Shown piece by piece: positions 30,658 to 42,382 of a DNA stretch of 64,000 nt. The notes beneath the pieces are model-generated. The model had not been told where the DNA came from, ran no database searches, and saw only the letters and a list, made by a program, of their open reading frames with translations. This DNA is from Vreelandella aquamarina (lineage in GTDB: Bacteria > Pseudomonadota > Gammaproteobacteria > Pseudomonadales > Halomonadaceae), in contig NZ_FODB01000008.1 of the NCBI RefSeq assembly GCF_900110265.1, positions 1-64,000 of the forward strand. The letters run 5' to 3'. Positions within the stretch are counted from its first letter, which is position 1. Every line of letters begins with the position of its first letter. A program made the position numbers and the translations under genes.

Positions 30658-31407
30658 TTATCCTGCTGACTGACAAATGGCGTAGAAATCGTCGGTTTTA
30701 AGCGAGGCACCGCCCACTAAACCGCCGTCGATGTCCGGCTGGGCGAGCAGCTCAGCCGCGTTACTTGCGTTCATGCTACCGCCGTAAAGCAGTTTCAGCT
30801 GCTCGGCAAGCGACGCATCAAACCCTGCCTGATAGGCACGAATGCCTGCCATGACCTCTTGCGCCTGCTCTGGCGTGGCCGTACGGCCGGTACCTATCGC
30901 CCACACAGGCTCGTAGGCAATAACGATTTGCAGACGCTGCTCTGGTGCTAAGCGAGCCATGATATAGCCTACTTGGCGCAACACAACGTCCATCGTGCGG
31001 CCTGCATCGCGCTCTTCCAGCGTTTCACCCACGCATAGAATAGGCGTCAGCCCAGTATCAAGGGCTGCCAACAGACGGTCAAACACCTGCTCGTCGCTTT
31101 CGCGGTAAAGCTGGCGGCGCTCAGAATGCCCCACCAACACGTAGGCCACACCAAACTCTTTGAGCATGCTACCGCTCACTTCCCCGGTATGTGCCCCGGA
31201 GTGATGAGGATTAAGCGTTTGCGCCCCTAACTGCAGCGGCGTGTTGCTGAACGCATGGCGCGCAGCGTCTAGATAGGGAAACGGCGGAATGACCACCACG
31301 TCGATATTGGCGGGCAGCGCAGCAGAAGCAAACGTTTTGCCAAACGACTCAATCAACGCCGCAGAACCGTTCATTTTCCAGTTACCGGCGATTAATGGCG
31401 TACGCAT
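30658..31407 (-). CDS. tpiA: Triosephosphate isomerase
   Basis: Interconverts dihydroxyacetone phosphate and glyceraldehyde 3-phosphate in glycolysis. The 249-residue protein has GNWKMNGS with the catalytic Lys, the electrophilic His in VGHSERR near residue 96, the catalytic Glu in AYEPVWAIGTG near residue 168, and the phosphate loop YGGSMNASNA. It lies four bases before secG and 129 bp after glmM. Confidence 0.96.
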   Translation of the reverse strand: MRTPLIAGNWKMNGSAALIESFGKTFASAALPANIDVVVIPPFPYLDAARHAFSNTPLQLGAQTLNPHHSGAHTGEVSGSMLKEFGVAYVLVGHSERRQLYRESDEQVFDRLLAALDTGLTPILCVGETLEERDAGRTMDVVLRQVGYIMARLAPEQRLQIVIAYEPVWAIGTGRTATPEQAQEVMAGIRAYQAGFDASLAEQLKLLYGGSMNASNAAELLAQPDIDGGLVGGASLKTDDFYAICQSAG

Positions 31408-31536
31408 GGATAATCCTCACTCAAGGTGGAGCAAAATGGTATAGGAGCCGCCTTGTCAAGACAACCGCTGTTGCAAGCCCAGTGACAAGCAGGACGCGCT
31501 CTGCCAAGCAAGGACGGCTATTCACGACCCAGCATG

Positions 31537-32886
31537 CTAGCCGAGTAGCGCCTGCACTTGACCTGCCAGCTTATTAGCTAAGCGATCCACATCCAAATGA
31601 GCGCGTCCTTCCACCATTACGCGGATTAATGGCTCGGTGCCGGATGGGCGCAGCAGTACCCGCCCTTGGTCCCCTAATTCAGCCTCTAATGCAGCCACAG
31701 CATCCAACAGCGGTTGGGCAGCCATAACCTCTTTGGCATTCGACCCTGCGGGCAAGCGCACATTAACCAGTGATTGCGGCACTTTTTCCAGCCCTTTCAG
31801 CAGCGATGGTAACGGTTTTTGCTCCCGCACCATTAACCCCAGCACCTGCAAGGCTGACACAATACCATCACCGGTCGTTTGTACGTGGCCACAGACAATG
31901 TGTCCCGACGCTTCGCCGCCCAGCTCCCAGCCGTTGGCTGCCATCATTTCCATCACGAAGCGGTCGCCTACTTTGGCACGCTGGAACGGGATACCGAGCC
32001 GGTCTAATGCCATCCCCAGGCCGAAGTTACTCATCAGCGTGCCGACCACTCCGCCTTCCAGAAGGCCGCGCTCAAAACGGTCACGGGCGATTAAGTACAA
32101 AATATCGTCGCCATCGACCTCACGACCATCCGCATCAACGAGCAGTACACGGTCGCCATCGCCATCGAAAGCAATGCCTAAATCCGCCCCTTGCTGAATT
32201 ACCGCCGCCCGCAGCGCTGCTGGGTGTGTCGATCCCACATGGTGGTTGATATTTAATCCATCTGGCGCGGCGCCAATCACGCTCACTTCCGCCCCTAGCT
32301 CGCGAAAAACGCTGGGCGCGATATGGTAAGTGGCACCGTGGGCGCAATCCAATACCACTTTCAGTCCGTGCAGACTAAGTCGGTCCGGCAGGGTAGATTT
32401 ACAGAACTCAATATAGCGGCCTGCGGCATCGTCAATGCGTGCCGCCTTACCTAGCTGCGCTGCATCGGCGGTGGTCAACGGGGCTTCCAGCATCGCTTCA
32501 ATGCGGCCTTCCACGTCATCCGGCAGCTTTTTGCCTTCTGCGGAGAAAAACTTAATGCCGTTATCGTCAAACGGATTATGAGAAGCTGAAATCACAATGC
32601 CCGCATCCGCCCGGAAGGTACGTGTGAGATAAGCGATCCCAGGCGTGGGCATCGGCCCTAACAGGGAAACATCCACACCGGCGGCTGAAAGCCCCGCTTC
32701 CAGCGCCGACTCAAACATATAGCCAGAAATACGCGTGTCTTTACCAATTAATACCCGCGTGCGGCCCTTTTCACGGCGCAGCACCTGCCCAGCGGCCCAC
32801 CCCAACTTGAGCATAAAATCAGCGGTAATCGGTGACTGCCCAACGGTACCGCGAATACCATCAGTACCAAAATAGCGTCGTGTCAT
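31537..32886 (-). CDS. glmM: Phosphoglucosamine mutase
   Basis: Converts glucosamine 6-phosphate to glucosamine 1-phosphate for UDP-GlcNAc, peptidoglycan and LPS. The 449-residue protein shows [10 protein letters not shown], the phosphoserine loop [19 protein letters not shown] (Ser near 103), the metal loop [19 protein letters not shown] and the phosphate-binding [15 protein letters not shown]. The start overlaps the folP stop by four bases. Confidence 0.96.
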   Translation of the reverse strand: MTRRYFGTDGIRGTVGQSPITADFMLKLGWAAGQVLRREKGRTRVLIGKDTRISGYMFESALEAGLSAAGVDVSLLGPMPTPGIAYLTRTFRADAGIVISASHNPFDDNGIKFFSAEGKKLPDDVEGRIEAMLEAPLTTADAAQLGKAARIDDAAGRYIEFCKSTLPDRLSLHGLKVVLDCAHGATYHIAPSVFRELGAEVSVIGAAPDGLNINHHVGSTHPAALRAAVIQQGADLGIAFDGDGDRVLLVDADGREVDGDDILYLIARDRFERGLLEGGVVGTLMSNFGLGMALDRLGIPFQRAKVGDRFVMEMMAANGWELGGEASGHIVCGHVQTTGDGIVSALQVLGLMVREQKPLPSLLKGLEKVPQSLVNVRLPAGSNAKEVMAAQPLLDAVAALEAELGDQGRVLLRPSGTEPLIRVMVEGRAHLDVDRLANKLAGQVQALLG

Positions 32887-33800
32887 AACGAGAGTTCCTT
32901 ATCAACGGGCGGCTCACAGCCCTCTTGTAGCACCGCCCAAGCCATATTCACAGCATCCACTGTAGGCCCAACATCATGCACTCGTAGAATGCTCGCCCCA
33001 CGTTCAACCGCCATAGCCGACAAAGCCAAGCCGCCAGCTAACCGCTCTTCTACCGGACGACCCAGTACTTTGCCAATCATGCTTTTACGTGACATGCCTA
33101 CCAATATCGGCAGATCAAGCGCGAGCAGCGACTCCATATACTTGAGCAAACGCAGATTATGCTCGACGGTTTTGCCAAACCCAAAGCCAGGGTCGATCAA
33201 AAGACGATGACGGCGCAGCCCTACTGCTTCACAAGCATCGATACGCTCGGATAAATACGCCGCGACCGCACGCTCTACGGGCTCGCTGTACTCAGGAGAG
33301 TGCTGCATGTTCTGCGGCTCGCCCTGGCGGTGCATCAGACACACAGGCAAACCGCTGCTGGCAGCAGCTGCCAGTGCGCCCTCGCGCTCTAGCGCACGCA
33401 CATCGTTAATCATCCCCACCCCTAAGGCGCTGGCTTCACGAATTACCGTGGCGCTGCTGGTATCCACCGATACCAACGCATCTAGTTCGCGCACCAGAGC
33501 TTCCACTACGGGTGCGACACGGTCTAGCTCTTGCTGCTCAGAAACCGCCATAGCGCCTGGACGGGTCGATTCGCCGCCCACATCAATCAAGGCAGCGCCT
33601 TCGGCCAGCATGCGCTCGGCGTGGCGTAGCGCATCGTCTAAGGCAACATGCTGACCACCATCGGAGAACGAATCAGGCGTGACGTTCAAAATACCCATCA
33701 CCCGTGGAAACGAAAGATCAAGCGTATGGCGCCCACAGCGCAGCTGCAAAGCACTCTCTGCTTGGCGCGAAGGCGATGAAGGGTCAACGTTCGGTGTCAT
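32883..33800 (-). CDS. folP: Dihydropteroate synthase
   Basis: Joins para-aminobenzoate to the dihydropterin pyrophosphate in folate synthesis; it is the target of sulfonamides. Seen: [66 protein letters not shown] and the R-x-H end RVHDV. ATG 33800 (305 residues) was chosen over the frame start at 33869, which overlaps the ftsH terminator hairpin. It is followed by glmM with a four-base overlap. Confidence 0.95.
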   Translation of the reverse strand: MTPNVDPSSPSRQAESALQLRCGRHTLDLSFPRVMGILNVTPDSFSDGGQHVALDDALRHAERMLAEGAALIDVGGESTRPGAMAVSEQQELDRVAPVVEALVRELDALVSVDTSSATVIREASALGVGMINDVRALEREGALAAAASSGLPVCLMHRQGEPQNMQHSPEYSEPVERAVAAYLSERIDACEAVGLRRHRLLIDPGFGFGKTVEHNLRLLKYMESLLALDLPILVGMSRKSMIGKVLGRPVEERLAGGLALSAMAVERGASILRVHDVGPTVDAVNMAWAVLQEGCEPPVDKELSL

Positions 33801-33854
33801 GCTACCGCCTAAAAATAGAAAAGAAACGTAACTGCTATTGGCCCACAGCATAAC

Positions 33855-33883
33855 AAAAAGGCGCCCCAATATGGGACGCCTTT
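33855..33883 (-). terminator. Terminator of ftsH
   Basis: On the minus strand AAAGGCGTCCC pairs with GGGGCGCCTTT (one G-T pair) around ATATT, followed by TTTTTG. It begins 24 bases after the ftsH stop and separates ftsH from folP. Confidence 0.85.
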
Positions 33884-33907
33884 GCTAACACCAGCAGTAT
33901 GGCTTGA

Positions 33908-35905
33908 TTAAGGACCTGCCGGGCCACCTAGCGGGTCAGATGGGCGACGGCGAGGCTCATCGTCATCCTCTTCGCCTTCATCGCTTGACGCGTTAGGTGC
34001 TTGCTCATCCGCTTTCGCTTCTGGCTTATCGTCGCTGATGCGCATTCCACCACCAGAGGAGTCACCGTCGTTCCAGCCTTCCGGCGGACGCGGGTCACGT
34101 CCTTCCATGATGTCTTTAAGCTGGCTGGCGTCGATGGTTTCAAACTTCATCAGCGCTTCTGCCATGGCATCCAGCTTGTCGCGGTTGTCATGCAGAATCT
34201 GACGCGCCTGCTCGTAACACTCATCGATAATCTTGCGCACTTCTTTATCAAGACGCGTGATGGTTTCGCCAGATTTCAGCTTACCGCCGCCCTGACCAGG
34301 GCCACCGAGGAACTGGTGAGACTCGTCCTCATCGTACATGATCGGCCCCATCTCATCCGAGAGACCCCATTTGGCCACCATGTTGTGAGCCAGCTCAGTG
34401 GCACGCTTGATGTCGTTAGATGCACCAGTGGTCACACCGTTAGCACCCAGCGTCATCTCTTCGGCAATACGACCGCCAAACAGCGAGCAGATCTGGCTGA
34501 TAATTTGCTGGCGCGACAGGCTGTAGCGATCCTCTTCCGGCAGGAACATCGTCACACCCAGCGCGCGGCCACGGGGAATAATCGTCACCTTGTAGACCGG
34601 ATCGTGCTCAGGCATGACCAAGCCAATAATCGCGTGGCCTGCTTCGTGATAAGCGGTATTGAGCTTCTCTTTATCGGTCATGACCATGGATTTGCGCTCA
34701 GCGCCCATCATGATCTTGTCCTTGGCCAGCTCAAGCTCTTCCATGCCTACCAGGCGCTTGTTACGACGCGCCGCAAACAGGGCAGCCTCGTTCACCAGGT
34801 TGGCCAGGTCGGCACCGGAGAAGCCAGGCGTACCACGGGCAATCAGCTGCGGCTTCACGTCATCCGCCAGCGGCACCTTGCGCAGGTGAACGCCCAGAAT
34901 ATGCTCACGGCCACGGATATCCGGCAAGCCCACGGTTACCTGACGGTCGAAGCGGCCCGGGCGCAGCAGCGCGGGGTCAAGAACGTCCGGGCGGTTGGTG
35001 GCGGCGATGACAATAATGCCCTCGTTGGCTTCAAAGCCGTCCATCTCGACCAGCAGCTGGTTCAGCGTCTGCTCACGCTCATCATTACCACCACCCATGC
35101 CGGTACCGCGCGAGCGGCCAACAGCATCGATTTCGTCGATAAAGATAATGCAGGGCGCCTGCTTCTTGGCCTGTTCGAACATGTCGCGTACGCGGGACGC
35201 ACCCACACCGACGAACATTTCAACGAAGTCGGAACCCGAGATGGAGAAGAACGGCACTTTAGCTTCGCCCGCGATAGACTTGGCCAGCAGCGTTTTACCG
35301 GTACCGGGCGGGCCCACCATCAGTACGCCGCGGGGAATGGTACCCCCCAGACGCTGGAACTTGGTCGGGTCGCGCAGGAAGTCGACCAGCTCTTCTACTT
35401 CCTCCTTCGCTTCGTCGCAGCCTGCGACATCTGCAAAGGTGGTTTTGATCTGATCCTGGGAGAGCAGCTTCGCCTTGGATTTGCCAAAGCTCATCGGGCC
35501 ACCCTTGCCACCACCGGCACCGCCTTGCATCTGGCGCATGAAGAACATGAAGATCGCCAGAATGAGCAGGATCGGGAAACTGGCAATCAGTAGCCGCGTC
35601 CAGATGCTTTGCTGCTCCGGCGCCTTGCCGACCACCGTGACATTGTTGCTCAGCAGGTCGTCGATCAGCTTGGGATCTTCTGCGGCAGGGCGGATGGTCT
35701 GGAACTGCGAACCATCGATCCGCTCACCGGTGATGGTATACCCATCGATGGTGACGCTGCGGATCTGCTGATTTTGCACCTGCTGCACAAACTGGGAGTA
35801 GTTAGTGGTTTGCGGTGCGCTTTCCGTACTGAAATTATTGAACACTGTCAGTAGAACGGCCGCGATGACCAACCACAGAATCAGGTTCTTCGCCATATCG
35901 TTCAA
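33908..35905 (-). CDS. ftsH: ATP-dependent zinc metalloprotease FtsH
   Basis: A 665-residue membrane-anchored AAA+ protease that degrades misfolded membrane proteins and regulators such as sigma32 and LpxC. Two N-terminal membrane helices (about 5-25 and 105-125) flank a periplasmic loop. Then come Walker A GPPGTGKT, Walker [12 protein letters not shown], the SRH block [19 protein letters not shown], and the zinc motif HEAGH near residue 421. The C-terminal tail is acidic and disordered. The first codon appears to be TTG 35905, seven bases after GAGGG; the family start MAKNLILW corresponds to ATG 35896. Confidence 0.96.
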   Translation of the reverse strand: MNDMAKNLILWLVIAAVLLTVFNNFSTESAPQTTNYSQFVQQVQNQQIRSVTIDGYTITGERIDGSQFQTIRPAAEDPKLIDDLLSNNVTVVGKAPEQQSIWTRLLIASFPILLILAIFMFFMRQMQGGAGGGKGGPMSFGKSKAKLLSQDQIKTTFADVAGCDEAKEEVEELVDFLRDPTKFQRLGGTIPRGVLMVGPPGTGKTLLAKSIAGEAKVPFFSISGSDFVEMFVGVGASRVRDMFEQAKKQAPCIIFIDEIDAVGRSRGTGMGGGNDEREQTLNQLLVEMDGFEANEGIIVIAATNRPDVLDPALLRPGRFDRQVTVGLPDIRGREHILGVHLRKVPLADDVKPQLIARGTPGFSGADLANLVNEAALFAARRNKRLVGMEELELAKDKIMMGAERKSMVMTDKEKLNTAYHEAGHAIIGLVMPEHDPVYKVTIIPRGRALGVTMFLPEEDRYSLSRQQIISQICSLFGGRIAEEMTLGANGVTTGASNDIKRATELAHNMVAKWGLSDEMGPIMYDEDESHQFLGGPGQGGGKLKSGETITRLDKEVRKIIDECYEQARQILHDNRDKLDAMAEALMKFETIDASQLKDIMEGRDPRPPEGWNDGDSSGGGMRISDDKPEAKADEQAPNASSDEGEEDDDEPRRRPSDPLGGPAGP

Positions 35906-36013
35906 GGGGCTACCCTCATTACAAGAATCCGTCAGTTAACCGTTAGTACTCAGACCTTACACTAGAGTTTAACGTTCAACCATTGCCAAAGCGCATAACG
36001 CCCTGGGCCATCT

Positions 36014-36047
36014 GTGTCACGCTCGTCCAATGTGCATAATGTGACAC
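36014..36047. repeat. Inverted repeat upstream of ftsH
   Basis: GTGTCAC (36014-36020) and GTGACAC (36041-36047) form an exact seven-base inverted repeat with a 20-base spacer, in the 213-bp gap between rlmE and ftsH. It might be an operator or a weak hairpin. I see no sigma32-type promoter in this gap. Confidence 0.35.
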
Positions 36048-36118
36048 ACCTTACGCCTGCCTGTCTGGCAATCGTGGTGATAAATCGTCGCTATCGTGGC
36101 CATGCACGCGGTCACTTG

Positions 36119-36781
36119 CTAACCGCGAAAGCCTTCGGCCAGAAAATAGACTTCTCGTGAACGGGCCCGTGAAGCATCCGGCTTACGGGTCACTACGCGC
36201 TGAAAGCTGCCGCGCAGCTCCTTCAAATAGGTGTCGAAGCCCTCCCCCTGAAACACTTTGACCAGAAAACGCCCCTTGGGCGAGAGCGTTTCACGCGCCA
36301 GCTCCAGAGCAAGCTCGACAAGGTACATGGCCTGTGGCTGATCGATGGCTGCCATACCACTCATATTGGGGGCCATGTCCGACATAACAAGGTCTACCGG
36401 ACGATTTCCCAGGCGCTCAAGAATCGCGTTAAGTACGCTCTCCTCGGTAAAATCGCCCTGAATAAAGTCCACCCCTGCCAGCGCATCCATCTCCAGAATA
36501 TCAGAGGCGATGACCACGCCCTCTGGCCCGACTTTTTCGGCGGCGATTTGGCTCCATCCACCGGGGGCTGCCCCCAGATCAATGATCGTCATACCATTAC
36601 GAAACAGTTTATCCTTCTCATCCAGCTCTAGCAGCTTATAGCTCGCCCGGGAGCGGTAGCCATCCTGCCAGCTCTGTTTTACGTACTGGTCGTCGAAATG
36701 TTCTTTCTTCCAGTTGTTGCTGGTTTTGCTCACTGAATGTTTACGGCTTGGAGGCTTTTGCTGCATGTGGGAATCTGACAC
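36119..36781 (-). CDS. rlmE: 23S rRNA (uridine(2552)-2'-O)-methyltransferase
   Basis: RlmE/FtsJ methylates U2552 in the A loop of 23S rRNA, a late step of 50S assembly. The 220-residue protein has the N-terminal K of SNNWKKEHF, the [15 protein letters not shown] catalytic Lys region, the SAM motif [28 protein letters not shown] and the active Lys in [12 protein letters not shown]. It is divergent from yhbY and upstream of ftsH, as in E. coli. Confidence 0.96.
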   Translation of the reverse strand: MSDSHMQQKPPSRKHSVSKTSNNWKKEHFDDQYVKQSWQDGYRSRASYKLLELDEKDKLFRNGMTIIDLGAAPGGWSQIAAEKVGPEGVVIASDILEMDALAGVDFIQGDFTEESVLNAILERLGNRPVDLVMSDMAPNMSGMAAIDQPQAMYLVELALELARETLSPKGRFLVKVFQGEGFDTYLKELRGSFQRVVTRKPDASRARSREVYFLAEGFRG

Positions 36782-36880
36782 TGGAATAAGAGATGGGTGC
36801 GTTCACGTGATTGCTTTCACTTAGCGGCATTTCACCGTAAGATGGAACGTTAAGCGCTAACCGGGATACCGCAAGATACC

Positions 36881-37207
36881 ATGAGCTTGTCACAGGCACA
36901 AAAGAAAGCATTTCGTAGCATTGGCCACCATTTGAACCCCGTGGTCACCGTTTCTGAGAACGGCGTCTCCGAAAACCTGCTCGCAGAACTCAGCCGCGCG
37001 CTCAACGACCACGAGCTGATCAAAGTGAAGCTCGCCCTGCCCGAGCGGGATGATCGCGCCGCGATGATCAACGAGCTGCTGGCTGACAGCAAGGCCGAGC
37101 TGGTGCAGACCATTGGCAAAATGGCGCTGCTTTATCGCCGCAACCCAAAGGCTAACCCCAAGCTCTCCAACGTTACCCGCTTCGAAAACCATCACGGGCG
37201 GCACTAA
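36881..37207 (+). CDS. yhbY: YhbY-family ribosome-assembly RNA-binding protein
   Basis: A 108-residue protein with a CRM (KH-like) domain that associates with pre-50S ribosomes. Seen: the opening LSQAQKKAFRSIGHHLNPVV, GVSENLLAELSRAL, the GxxG-like and basic helix regions, KVKLALPERDDRA, and IGKMALLYRRNPKANPK. The extension after residue 95 is short and basic. It is divergent from rlmE and convergent with greA across a bidirectional terminator. Confidence 0.93.
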   Translation: MSLSQAQKKAFRSIGHHLNPVVTVSENGVSENLLAELSRALNDHELIKVKLALPERDDRAAMINELLADSKAELVQTIGKMALLYRRNPKANPKLSNVTRFENHHGRH

Positions 37208-37251
37208 AGCACACAGTACTATGCTGACACGGTGCCAAGCGCCGCTAAGCT

Positions 37252-37290
37252 AAAAGGCCCGAAGCAGCTACCTGCATCGGGCCTTTTTTA
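37252..37290. terminator. Bidirectional terminator between yhbY and greA
   Basis: AAAGGCCCGA (37253-37262) pairs with TCGGGCCTTT (37277-37286) around a 14-base loop. T runs follow on both strands (TTTTTTA on plus, TTTTAG on minus), so it can serve both convergent genes. Confidence 0.88.
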
Positions 37291-37309
37291 TGGCGCTATC
37301 CGCACAATA

Positions 37310-37786
37310 TTAGAGGTGTTCAACACTCTCAATTTCGTACTCAACGTCGCCGCCGGGCGTTTTCACCACCACCACATCGCCCTCTTCTTTACCAATCAGC
37401 GCGCGCGCAATGGGTGAAGTGACCGAAATACGCCCCGCTTTAATGTCGGCTTCATCTTCGCCAACAATGCGATAGGTAACGCTGGCATCACTATCCAGGT
37501 TCAAGAGCGACACAGTCACCCCAAAAATCACCTTGCCGGTTTTCGGCAGCTTGGTGACATCAATCACCTGGGCGCCAGAGAGCTTACTCTCGATTTCCTG
37601 AATACGGCCTTCAATAAACCCCTGTTGTTCACGGGCGGCGTGGTACTCGGCGTTCTCCTTGAGATCGCCGTGTTCACGCGCTTCAGCGATGGCCGCAATC
37701 ACCTGAGGGCGAGCTTCGCCCTTCAAGTGGTTGAGCTCTTCGCGAAGACTTTTTTCTCCCGCTACCGTCATCGGGACCTTGTTCAT
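37310..37786 (-). CDS. greA: Transcription elongation factor GreA
   Basis: A 158-residue factor that inserts a coiled coil into RNA polymerase and triggers cleavage of backtracked RNA. Seen: the N-terminal coiled coil starting [19 protein letters not shown], the tip residues in [21 protein letters not shown] (Asp and Glu of the DLxEN motif), and the C-terminal FKBP-like domain with [14 protein letters not shown]. It overlaps carB by four bases, so it is the last gene of carA-carB-greA. Confidence 0.96.
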   Translation of the reverse strand: MNKVPMTVAGEKSLREELNHLKGEARPQVIAAIAEAREHGDLKENAEYHAAREQQGFIEGRIQEIESKLSGAQVIDVTKLPKTGKVIFGVTVSLLNLDSDASVTYRIVGEDEADIKAGRISVTSPIARALIGKEEGDVVVVKTPGGDVEYEIESVEHL

Positions 37787-40700
37787 TGACTTGCTCCTGC
37801 ATGCAGATCCTGAAGGCGCCGCACCGTAATCTCCCTACCGTACTCTAGCGCCATGCAAACAGCATTAGCGCCCGCCAAGGTGGTCGCATAGGGCACCTTG
37901 CGCGCGAGAGCAGTACGGCGAATGATCGAAGAGTCGTTGATTGCCTGACGACCTTCGGTGGTATTCACGATGTAGGCGATTTCGTCGTTCTTCAGCAGAT
38001 CGACGATATGGGGACGGCCTTCGTAGACTTTATTGACGTGCTCCACGGGCAGCCCGGCGGCTTCGAGGGCCGCAGCGGTACCGCGTGTTGCACATAGCGT
38101 GAAGCCCAATGTTAGCAGAGAACGGGCCACTTCGATAATCCCCTGCTTATCAGGCTCACGCACCGACAGGAACGCTTTACGGTCGCCATCCAGCGCCGGG
38201 ATCGCCTCGCCCGCGCCCAGCTGCGCCTTGAAAAAGGCTTCCGCGAAGGTATCGCCCGAGCCCATCACTTCACCGGTGGATTTCATTTCCGGCGAGAGAA
38301 TTGGATCAACGCCCTGGAACTTGTTGAACGGGAAGACCGCTTCTTTGACGCTATAGAAGTGCGGCACTATCTCACGTTCGAAGCCCTGCTCGGCCAGCGT
38401 CTTACCAGCCATGCAGCGCGCGGCAATCTGCGCCAGCGAGGTGCCGATGCACTTGGAAACAAACGGCACGGTACGCGATGCACGAGGGTTGACCTCGATC
38501 ACGTAGATCTCGCCCTCCTGCCAGGCCAGCTGCACGTTCATCAGGCCTTTGACGCCCAGCTCCACGGCCATTTTCTTGACCTGCTCACGCATCTCGTCCT
38601 GCACGTCGGCAGGCAGCGAGTAAGGCGGCAGCGCGCAGGCGGAGTCACCGGAGTGAACGCCCGCCTGCTCAACGTGCTGCATGATACCGCCAATCACGAC
38701 CTGCTGGCCGTCAGAGACCGCATCGATATCCACTTCCACCGCCGCGCTCAGGAAGTGATCCAGCAGTACCGGAGAGTCGTTAGAGACCTTCACCGCGTTG
38801 GTCATGTAGTTTTCGAGCTCAGAGGCATCGTAGACGATCTCCATGGCACGGCCACCTAGTACGTAGCTGGGGCGCACGACCAGCGGGTAGCCGATCTTCT
38901 CGGCCTTGGTGAAGGCTTCTTCGAAGCTCCGGGCCGTGGCGTTGGGCGGCTGCTTCAGGTCGAGCTTGTCGATCATCACCTGGAAGCGCTCGCGGTCTTC
39001 GGCGCGATCGATGGCGTCCGGCGTGGTACCGATGATCGGCACGCCTGCGGCTTCCAGCTCGCGAGCCAGCTTCAGCGGGGTTTGGCCACCGAACTGGACG
39101 ATGACGCCCACCGGCTTCTCCTTGTCGGCGATTTCCAGCACGTCTTCCAGCGTCACCGGCTCGAAGTAGAGACGGTCGGAGGTGTCGTAGTCGGTGGAGA
39201 CGGTTTCCGGGTTGCAGTTGACCATGATGGTTTCATAGCCGTCGTCGCGCATGGCGAAGGCGGCGTGCACACAGCAGTAGTCGAACTCGATACCCTGACC
39301 GATACGGTTCGGGCCACCGCCCAGCACCATGATCTTCTGGCGATCCGACACGTCCGCTTCGCACTCCTCTTCATAGGTGGAGTACATGTAGGCGGTATCG
39401 GAAGCAAACTCGGCGGCACAGGTGTCCACGCGCTTGTACACCGGGCGAATGCCTGCTGCCTGACGCGTCTTGCGGAACTCCTTCTCGGAGACGCCCAGCA
39501 GCTTCGCCAGCCGCGCATCGGAGAAGCCCTTGCGCTTGAGCTGGAACAGCTCACGCGCCGAGAACTCTGCCAGGGCGCGCTTGGACACGGCGGCTTCGGT
39601 GAGAATCAGGTCTTCCATTTGCACCAGGAACCAGCGGTCGATGTTGGTCAGCGCAAAGATCTCTTCCACGCTCATACCAGCGCGCATAGCATCAGCCACA
39701 AAGAAGATACGCTCGGCACCCGCGGCCTGCAGCTCGCCCTTAATCTGGGCCATCGTTTCATCGGTGAACTCGGTGATGATCGGGTCGAGGCCGTCGTTAC
39801 CGGTTTCCATACCGCGCAGCGCTTTTTGCAGCGACTCTTGGAACGTGCGGCCAATCGCCATCACTTCACCCACCGACTTCATCTGGGTGGTCAGGCGGTC
39901 GTTCGCTTGGGGGAATTTCTCGAACGTAAAGCGCGGAATTTTGGTCACGACATAGTCGATGGACGGCTCAAACGACGCTGGTGTTTGACCGCCAGTAATA
40001 TCGTTCTGCAGCTCGTCAAGGGTGTAACCCACCGCCAGCTTCGCGGCGATTTTAGCAATCGGGAAACCGGTGGCCTTCGATGCCAGCGCCGACGAGCGCG
40101 ACACACGCGGGTTCATCTCGATCACGACCAGACGACCGGTTTTCGGGTCCATACCGAACTGCACGTTCGACCCCCCGGTTTCCACGCCGATCTCGCGCAG
40201 CACGGCCAGAGAGGCGTCGCGCATGATCTGGTACTCTTTATCGGTCAGCGTCTGGGCAGGCGCGACGGTAATCGAGTCGCCGGTGTGTACGCCCATGGGG
40301 TCGAAGTTTTCGATGGCGCAGACGATGATGCAGTTGTCGTTGCGGTCACGCACCACTTCCATCTCGTACTCTTTCCAGCCCAGCAGCGACTCGTCGATGA
40401 GCAGCTCGTGGTTGTTGGAAAGTTCGAACCCGCGGGTACAGATCTCTTCGAACTCTTCCTTGTTGTACGCCACGCCGCCGCCGGAGCCGCCCATGGTGTA
40501 GGAAGGACGGATGATGGTCGGGAAGCCCAGCTCCGCCTGAATCTCCCAGGCCTCGTCCATGGTGTGCGCCACTTTGGCCTTGGGGCACTCCAGGCCAATG
40601 CGCTTCATGGCTTGGTCGAACAGGTCGCGGTCTTCCGCCATGTTAATGGCGTCGGCGTTGGCGCCGATCATCTCAACACTGTACTTAGCAAGTACGCCAT

Positions 40701-41013
40701 GTTTTTCAAGATCCAGCGCACAGTTCAGCGCGGTTTGGCCGCCCATGGTGGGGAGAATGGCGTCCGGGCGCTCGACTTCGATAATTTTCTCAACCGCCTG
40801 CCAGGTGATTGGCTCGATGTAGGTGGCATCGGCCATGGCAGGGTCGGTCATGATGGTGGCCGGATTAGAGTTGACCAAAATAACCCGGTAACCCTCTTCG
40901 CGCAGCGCTTTACACGCCTGAGCGCCAGAGTAGTCGAATTCGCAGGCCTGGCCGATGACAATCGGACCAGCGCCAATGATAAGAATGCTATTGATATCGG
41001 TACGCTTAGGCAT
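37783..41013 (-). CDS. carB: Carbamoyl-phosphate synthase large subunit
   Basis: Makes carbamoyl phosphate for pyrimidines and arginine from bicarbonate, ammonia (supplied by CarA) and two ATP. The 1076-residue protein is an internal duplication: two ATP-grasp halves, with [19 protein letters not shown] near the start repeated as [18 protein letters not shown] near residue 560. [10 protein letters not shown] and [16 protein letters not shown] contribute to the nucleotide site. The last 140 residues form the allosteric MGS domain. It follows carA by 75 bp and overlaps greA. Confidence 0.97.
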   Translation of the reverse strand: MPKRTDINSILIIGAGPIVIGQACEFDYSGAQACKALREEGYRVILVNSNPATIMTDPAMADATYIEPITWQAVEKIIEVERPDAILPTMGGQTALNCALDLEKHGVLAKYSVEMIGANADAINMAEDRDLFDQAMKRIGLECPKAKVAHTMDEAWEIQAELGFPTIIRPSYTMGGSGGGVAYNKEEFEEICTRGFELSNNHELLIDESLLGWKEYEMEVVRDRNDNCIIVCAIENFDPMGVHTGDSITVAPAQTLTDKEYQIMRDASLAVLREIGVETGGSNVQFGMDPKTGRLVVIEMNPRVSRSSALASKATGFPIAKIAAKLAVGYTLDELQNDITGGQTPASFEPSIDYVVTKIPRFTFEKFPQANDRLTTQMKSVGEVMAIGRTFQESLQKALRGMETGNDGLDPIITEFTDETMAQIKGELQAAGAERIFFVADAMRAGMSVEEIFALTNIDRWFLVQMEDLILTEAAVSKRALAEFSARELFQLKRKGFSDARLAKLLGVSEKEFRKTRQAAGIRPVYKRVDTCAAEFASDTAYMYSTYEEECEADVSDRQKIMVLGGGPNRIGQGIEFDYCCVHAAFAMRDDGYETIMVNCNPETVSTDYDTSDRLYFEPVTLEDVLEIADKEKPVGVIVQFGGQTPLKLARELEAAGVPIIGTTPDAIDRAEDRERFQVMIDKLDLKQPPNATARSFEEAFTKAEKIGYPLVVRPSYVLGGRAMEIVYDASELENYMTNAVKVSNDSPVLLDHFLSAAVEVDIDAVSDGQQVVIGGIMQHVEQAGVHSGDSACALPPYSLPADVQDEMREQVKKMAVELGVKGLMNVQLAWQEGEIYVIEVNPRASRTVPFVSKCIGTSLAQIAARCMAGKTLAEQGFEREIVPHFYSVKEAVFPFNKFQGVDPILSPEMKSTGEVMGSGDTFAEAFFKAQLGAGEAIPALDGDRKAFLSVREPDKQGIIEVARSLLTLGFTLCATRGTAAALEAAGLPVEHVNKVYEGRPHIVDLLKNDEIAYIVNTTEGRQAINDSSIIRRTALARKVPYATTLAGANAVCMALEYGREITVRRLQDLHAGASQ

Positions 41014-41088
41014 AACGGTTCCCGCAAAAAGTGGTGACGATGAGCATCAAAACGGCGTAACTAGGCAATGAGAGGCAGCGCGGCTAAC

Positions 41089-42249
41089 TTAGCGGCGCGC
41101 CTGCATCATGGCGATAAAGCGATCAAATAGCGGCGCTACATCGCGCGGGCCAGGGCTGGCTTCCGGGTGGCCCTGAAAGCTAAACGCCGGGCGGTCGGTA
41201 CGCTCAATGCCCTGCAGGGTGCCATCGAACAGCGAGCGGTGCGTGGCACGTACGTTGCTGGGCAGGGAGGCTTCATCGGCGGCAAAGCCATGGTTCTGGC
41301 TGGTGATCATCACCGTGCCGGTATCTAGGTCTTGTACCGGATGGTTAGCACCATGGTGGCCGTGGCCCATCTTGACGGTTTTGGCACCGGAGGCCAGCGC
41401 CAGCAGCTGGTGGCCCAAGCAAATGCCGAACACCGGCGTGTCGGTTTCCAACACTTCCTGGATCGCTTTGATGGCGTAGTCACAGGGCTCGGGGTCGCCG
41501 GGGCCGTTAGCCAGGAACACGCCATCCGGGTTCATCGCCAGCACCTCTGCCGCAGGCGTTTGCGCCGGCACCACGGTCAAGCGGCAGCCGCGCGCCGCCA
41601 GCATACGCAGGATGTTGAACTTCACGCCGTAATCAAACGCGACCACATGGTAAGGGCGCTCGCCCTGGCTCGCATCCGCATAGCCTTCGCCCAAGGCCCA
41701 CTCGCCTTCCGACCACTCGTAAGCCTCTTTGCAGGAGACTTCCTTGGCTAAATCCATGCCCTTCAAGCCCGGAAATGCCTTCGCCGCCGCCAGCGCCCGC
41801 TCGACGGCATCCTCACCTTCTGCATCGGCACCCGCCAGAATCGCACCGTTCTGGGCACCTTTATCGCGCAAAATACGCGTCAGGCGGCGGGTATCGATAT
41901 CCGCAATACCCAGCACGTTTTGGCTTTTCAGGTAATCAGAGAGGGTTTGCTCAGAACGGAAGCTACTGGCCAGCAGGGGGAGATCGCGAATTACCAAGCC
42001 AGCTGCCGCAATCGAGGCGGACTCTACATCTTCAGAGTTAATGCCAGTGTTGCCGATGTGCGGGTAAGTCAGGGTGACGATTTGGCGGGTGTAAGAGGGG
42101 TCGGTGAGGATTTCCTGGTAGCCGGTCATGGCTGTATTGAACACCACCTCACCGCTTGTGACTCCATCCGCGCCAATGGCAGTTCCATGAAACACACTGC
42201 CATCTTCCAGGGCCAATATCGCGGGTTTGCTCAATGCGGGGTTATTCAA
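41089..42249 (-). CDS. carA: Carbamoyl-phosphate synthase small subunit
   Basis: The glutamine amidotransferase subunit that feeds ammonia to CarB. Seen: [44 protein letters not shown], the nucleophile Cys in [20 protein letters not shown], and the catalytic His-Pro-Glu in [11 protein letters not shown] near the end. The start is unclear: TTG 42249 has GGGAGA eight bases before it and is used here; ATG 42264 adds five residues and has no ribosome site; homology proper begins at a TTG at 42234. A hairpin with a T run lies 90 bases upstream. Confidence 0.94.
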   Translation of the reverse strand: MNNPALSKPAILALEDGSVFHGTAIGADGVTSGEVVFNTAMTGYQEILTDPSYTRQIVTLTYPHIGNTGINSEDVESASIAAAGLVIRDLPLLASSFRSEQTLSDYLKSQNVLGIADIDTRRLTRILRDKGAQNGAILAGADAEGEDAVERALAAAKAFPGLKGMDLAKEVSCKEAYEWSEGEWALGEGYADASQGERPYHVVAFDYGVKFNILRMLAARGCRLTVVPAQTPAAEVLAMNPDGVFLANGPGDPEPCDYAIKAIQEVLETDTPVFGICLGHQLLALASGAKTVKMGHGHHGANHPVQDLDTGTVMITSQNHGFAADEASLPSNVRATHRSLFDGTLQGIERTDRPAFSFQGHPEASPGPRDVAPLFDRFIAMMQARR

Positions 42250-42334
42250 GACAAGTTCTCCCATGCTGGTGGGAGCCTGTGGGCGCAGGCTCGGCGATCC
42301 GGTTGTCGGCGTTTGCGTGCAAACGTCGGGTCGT

Positions 42335-42382
42335 AAAAAAGCGGGACGAAGCCGATAATAAAAAATCGGTTTCATCCCGCTT
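42335..42382 (-). terminator. Intrinsic terminator in the carA leader (possible attenuator)
   Basis: In the 369-bp gap between dapB and carA, 42339-42356 pairs with 42365-42382 on the minus strand: an 18-bp stem with one mismatch and one G-T pair, followed by TTTTTT. It may simply end the dapB transcript, but it lies only 70-90 bases before carA. A short reading frame (ATG, 11 codons, [11 protein letters not shown]) ends inside its first arm. That is the layout of transcription attenuation, which is known for carAB in Pseudomonas aeruginosa. The rest of the gap (42383-42618) shows no gene; a promoter is expected there but I cannot place it. Confidence 0.75.

Noticed and set aside
34001-35593. 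A 530-codon plus-strand frame opposite ftsH
   Set aside because: Antisense shadow of FtsH, no domain, no start signal.
39082-41037. A 651-codon plus-strand frame opposite carB
   Set aside because: It is antisense to a complete CarB; His- and Val-rich translation without recognisable domains. Length is explained by the GC-rich codon use of carB.
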